Made by a program: the position numbers and the translations under genes. From Fen-7 sp041494285 (GTDB lineage Archaea > Halobacteriota > Methanosarcinia > Methanotrichales > Methanotrichaceae), in assembly GCA_041494285.1 (NCBI GenBank), contig JBGQAL010000014.1, positions 1 through 28,510 of the forward strand: a stretch of DNA of 28,510 nt, given 5' to 3'. This document shows, in pieces, positions 27,591 through 28,510 of this stretch (position 1 is its first letter; each line of letters starts with the position of its first letter). The notes below the pieces were generated by a model. That model ran no database searches. It was not told the origin of the DNA and saw only the letters and a list, made by a program, of their open reading frames with translations.

Positions 27591-28355
27591 TTAAATAGGT
27601 TCTGGATTTTGCATGATTCTTAGAAAACTTCGAGCCTGCCGGTTCACCCAATCCTGTAAATCGTCATCACCTACAACTGTCATAGTGGCTCCTCTCCACT
27701 TGCCGCTGCTCATTCCAACCTCTGAGAAGCTCAGAGAGTACTTCTCGGAGTTGCAACATATATCCGGTATAGTATCGACATCGATCATCCGCCAACATAG
27801 AACAGTCCAGCCTGACCTTGCAGCTCTTTCGAGAAGGTCCGTGGCTCTTTTAACGTCTCTTATTTCCAGGTACGGAGGGTCTATCAGAAGAAGCGCAGGC
27901 TCGGATCTGTCCATTAAAGACCTTATGCCCGAAAAACCATCCTCAAGATGAAAACAAAGCTTATTCGATCCCGGCAGGGTTATGTCATGCCAAGAGGAAG
28001 CAACCTCCTGATTTATATCCCAGACGTCCGCTTTCAGGCCAAAGCCGGCTCTTGTGGCCGCCATCAGCACCAAGACAGCAGAACCAGGATAATTCATCAA
28101 CCCTGAAGGGTTCATATTGTCAAGGATGCCGAAATAGCCGAACTCTTTTAGAGCATCAAGGTGCTTCCAACACTCACCAATGCCATCCTGCCATTCGCCA
28201 GGCTTTTCCAGGGAGTATTTGGGATGGCCCACGTGGCTCTCAAGGTAGACAAGGTTCTTTTCCTTGGCCAGAAGATATTCTGCTACCTCTGCCAGGATAA
28301 AATGCTTCCATACATCTCCCGCGTTGCCTGCATGATTTCTGTGGTTGTAGCGCAT
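27591..28355 (-). CDS. rlmJ: RlmJ-like 23S rRNA adenine-N6 methyltransferase
   Basis: The 254-residue protein begins MRYNHRNHAGNAGDVWKH, matching the RlmJ opening that reads YRHxxHAGNxADVLKH in bacteria. It carries the amino-methyltransferase catalytic motif LLIDPPYLE. E. coli RlmJ methylates A2030 of 23S rRNA; whether the archaeal homologue acts on the same site is unknown. I chose ATG 28355 because the family begins there; the 25 residues of the longer frame to 28430 are out-of-frame coding for the adjoining transposase. A TATA-like CAATAAAC near 28381-28388 would give a leaderless transcript. Its end overlaps the channel gene's TATA box. Confidence 0.85.
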   Translation of the reverse strand: MRYNHRNHAGNAGDVWKHFILAEVAEYLLAKEKNLVYLESHVGHPKYSLEKPGEWQDGIGECWKHLDALKEFGYFGILDNMNPSGLMNYPGSAVLVLMAATRAGFGLKADVWDINQEVASSWHDITLPGSNKLCFHLEDGFSGIRSLMDRSEPALLLIDPPYLEIRDVKRATDLLERAARSGWTVLCWRMIDVDTIPDICCNSEKYSLSFSEVGMSSGKWRGATMTVVGDDDLQDWVNRQARSFLRIMQNPEPI

Positions 28356-28384
28356 TAGTTTCGAAATTAGGTCGTGTATGTCGT

Positions 28385-28510
28385 TTATTGAATTGGCACT
28401 CTGAAAGTCAACAATTCCCTCAGGCTCCATACGTGATCAGTTAGACCTTCAGCCATTGCCGGAGTTCGCTGCGTCCATCTTTTTCTTCCCTCATTGATCT
28501 CTATTCTCAG
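28385..28510 (-). mobile_element. Transposase C-terminal fragment (DDE type, family unassigned)
   Basis: An open frame entering from the right edge reads 41 residues and ends at TAA 28387-28385. It contains KRWTQRTPAMAEGLTDHVWS and then LRELLTFRVPIQ. The RTPAMAxGLTDHxW segment is a common C-terminal signature of transposases encoded by bacterial and archaeal insertion sequences. The rest of the gene lies outside the window, so whether the element is complete cannot be told. The stop is 30 bp upstream of the rlmJ start, and the rlmJ promoter appears to overlap the fragment. Confidence 0.7.

Noticed and set aside
28356..28430. 25-residue N-terminal extension of the RlmJ-like protein
   Set aside because: The region encodes the end of a transposase in another frame, and the family's own N-terminus begins at ATG 28355.

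Overview
The window looks like the chromosome of a methanogenic archaeon, most likely a Methanothrix (Methanosaeta)-type acetate user. It carries AMP-forming acetyl-CoA synthetase, archaeal FEN1 flap endonuclease, the diphthamide enzyme Dph2, RNase HII, a rubredoxin-fused ferredoxin-dependent disulfide reductase, and archaeal TATA boxes, several placed about 26 bp before a start codon as in leaderless transcripts. The genus call is inference; archaeal identity is well supported.

Layout. 1-511: tail of a transposase abutting a truncated endonuclease/exonuclease/phosphatase gene, whose start overlaps a tiny CxxCxGxG zinc-finger gene. 700-4603: co-directional TPR protein, HExxH metallopeptidase, MazG-like pyrophosphohydrolase and a frameshifted nuclease-DUF2075 helicase. 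4609-7616: recombination scar, with a type I restriction HsdR lacking its N-terminus and no hsdM or hsdS, followed 11 bp later by the C-terminal end of a divergent acetyl-CoA synthetase. 7941-9930: intact acs with a strong hairpin terminator. 9981-12779: a HesB/IscA-like protein with a Cys/His tail, divergent from a small membrane protein-fen-dph2 operon. 13105-16463: MscL with a zinc ribbon, a GH5 glycosidase, a glutaredoxin/FTR-rubredoxin pair and a YHS protein.

16614-22009 (minus strand) is the most interesting block: a tightly coupled four-gene operon encoding a large exported protein with four internal repeats, a second exported protein with a C-terminal membrane anchor, a five-helix membrane protein and a divergent FtsZ/tubulin-like GTPase. 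The layout suggests a cytoskeletal filament linked to an extracellular glycoprotein module.

22192-28510 (minus strand): class V aminotransferase, RNase HII, a dihydrolipoamide dehydrogenase-type flavoenzyme, a two-helix K+ channel with tandem RCK domains, an RlmJ-like methyltransferase, and the end of a second transposase at the right edge. Core metabolism and information genes therefore alternate with eroded defence and mobile-element remnants, concentrated in the left 7.6 kb. No CRISPR array, rRNA or tRNA was recognised.
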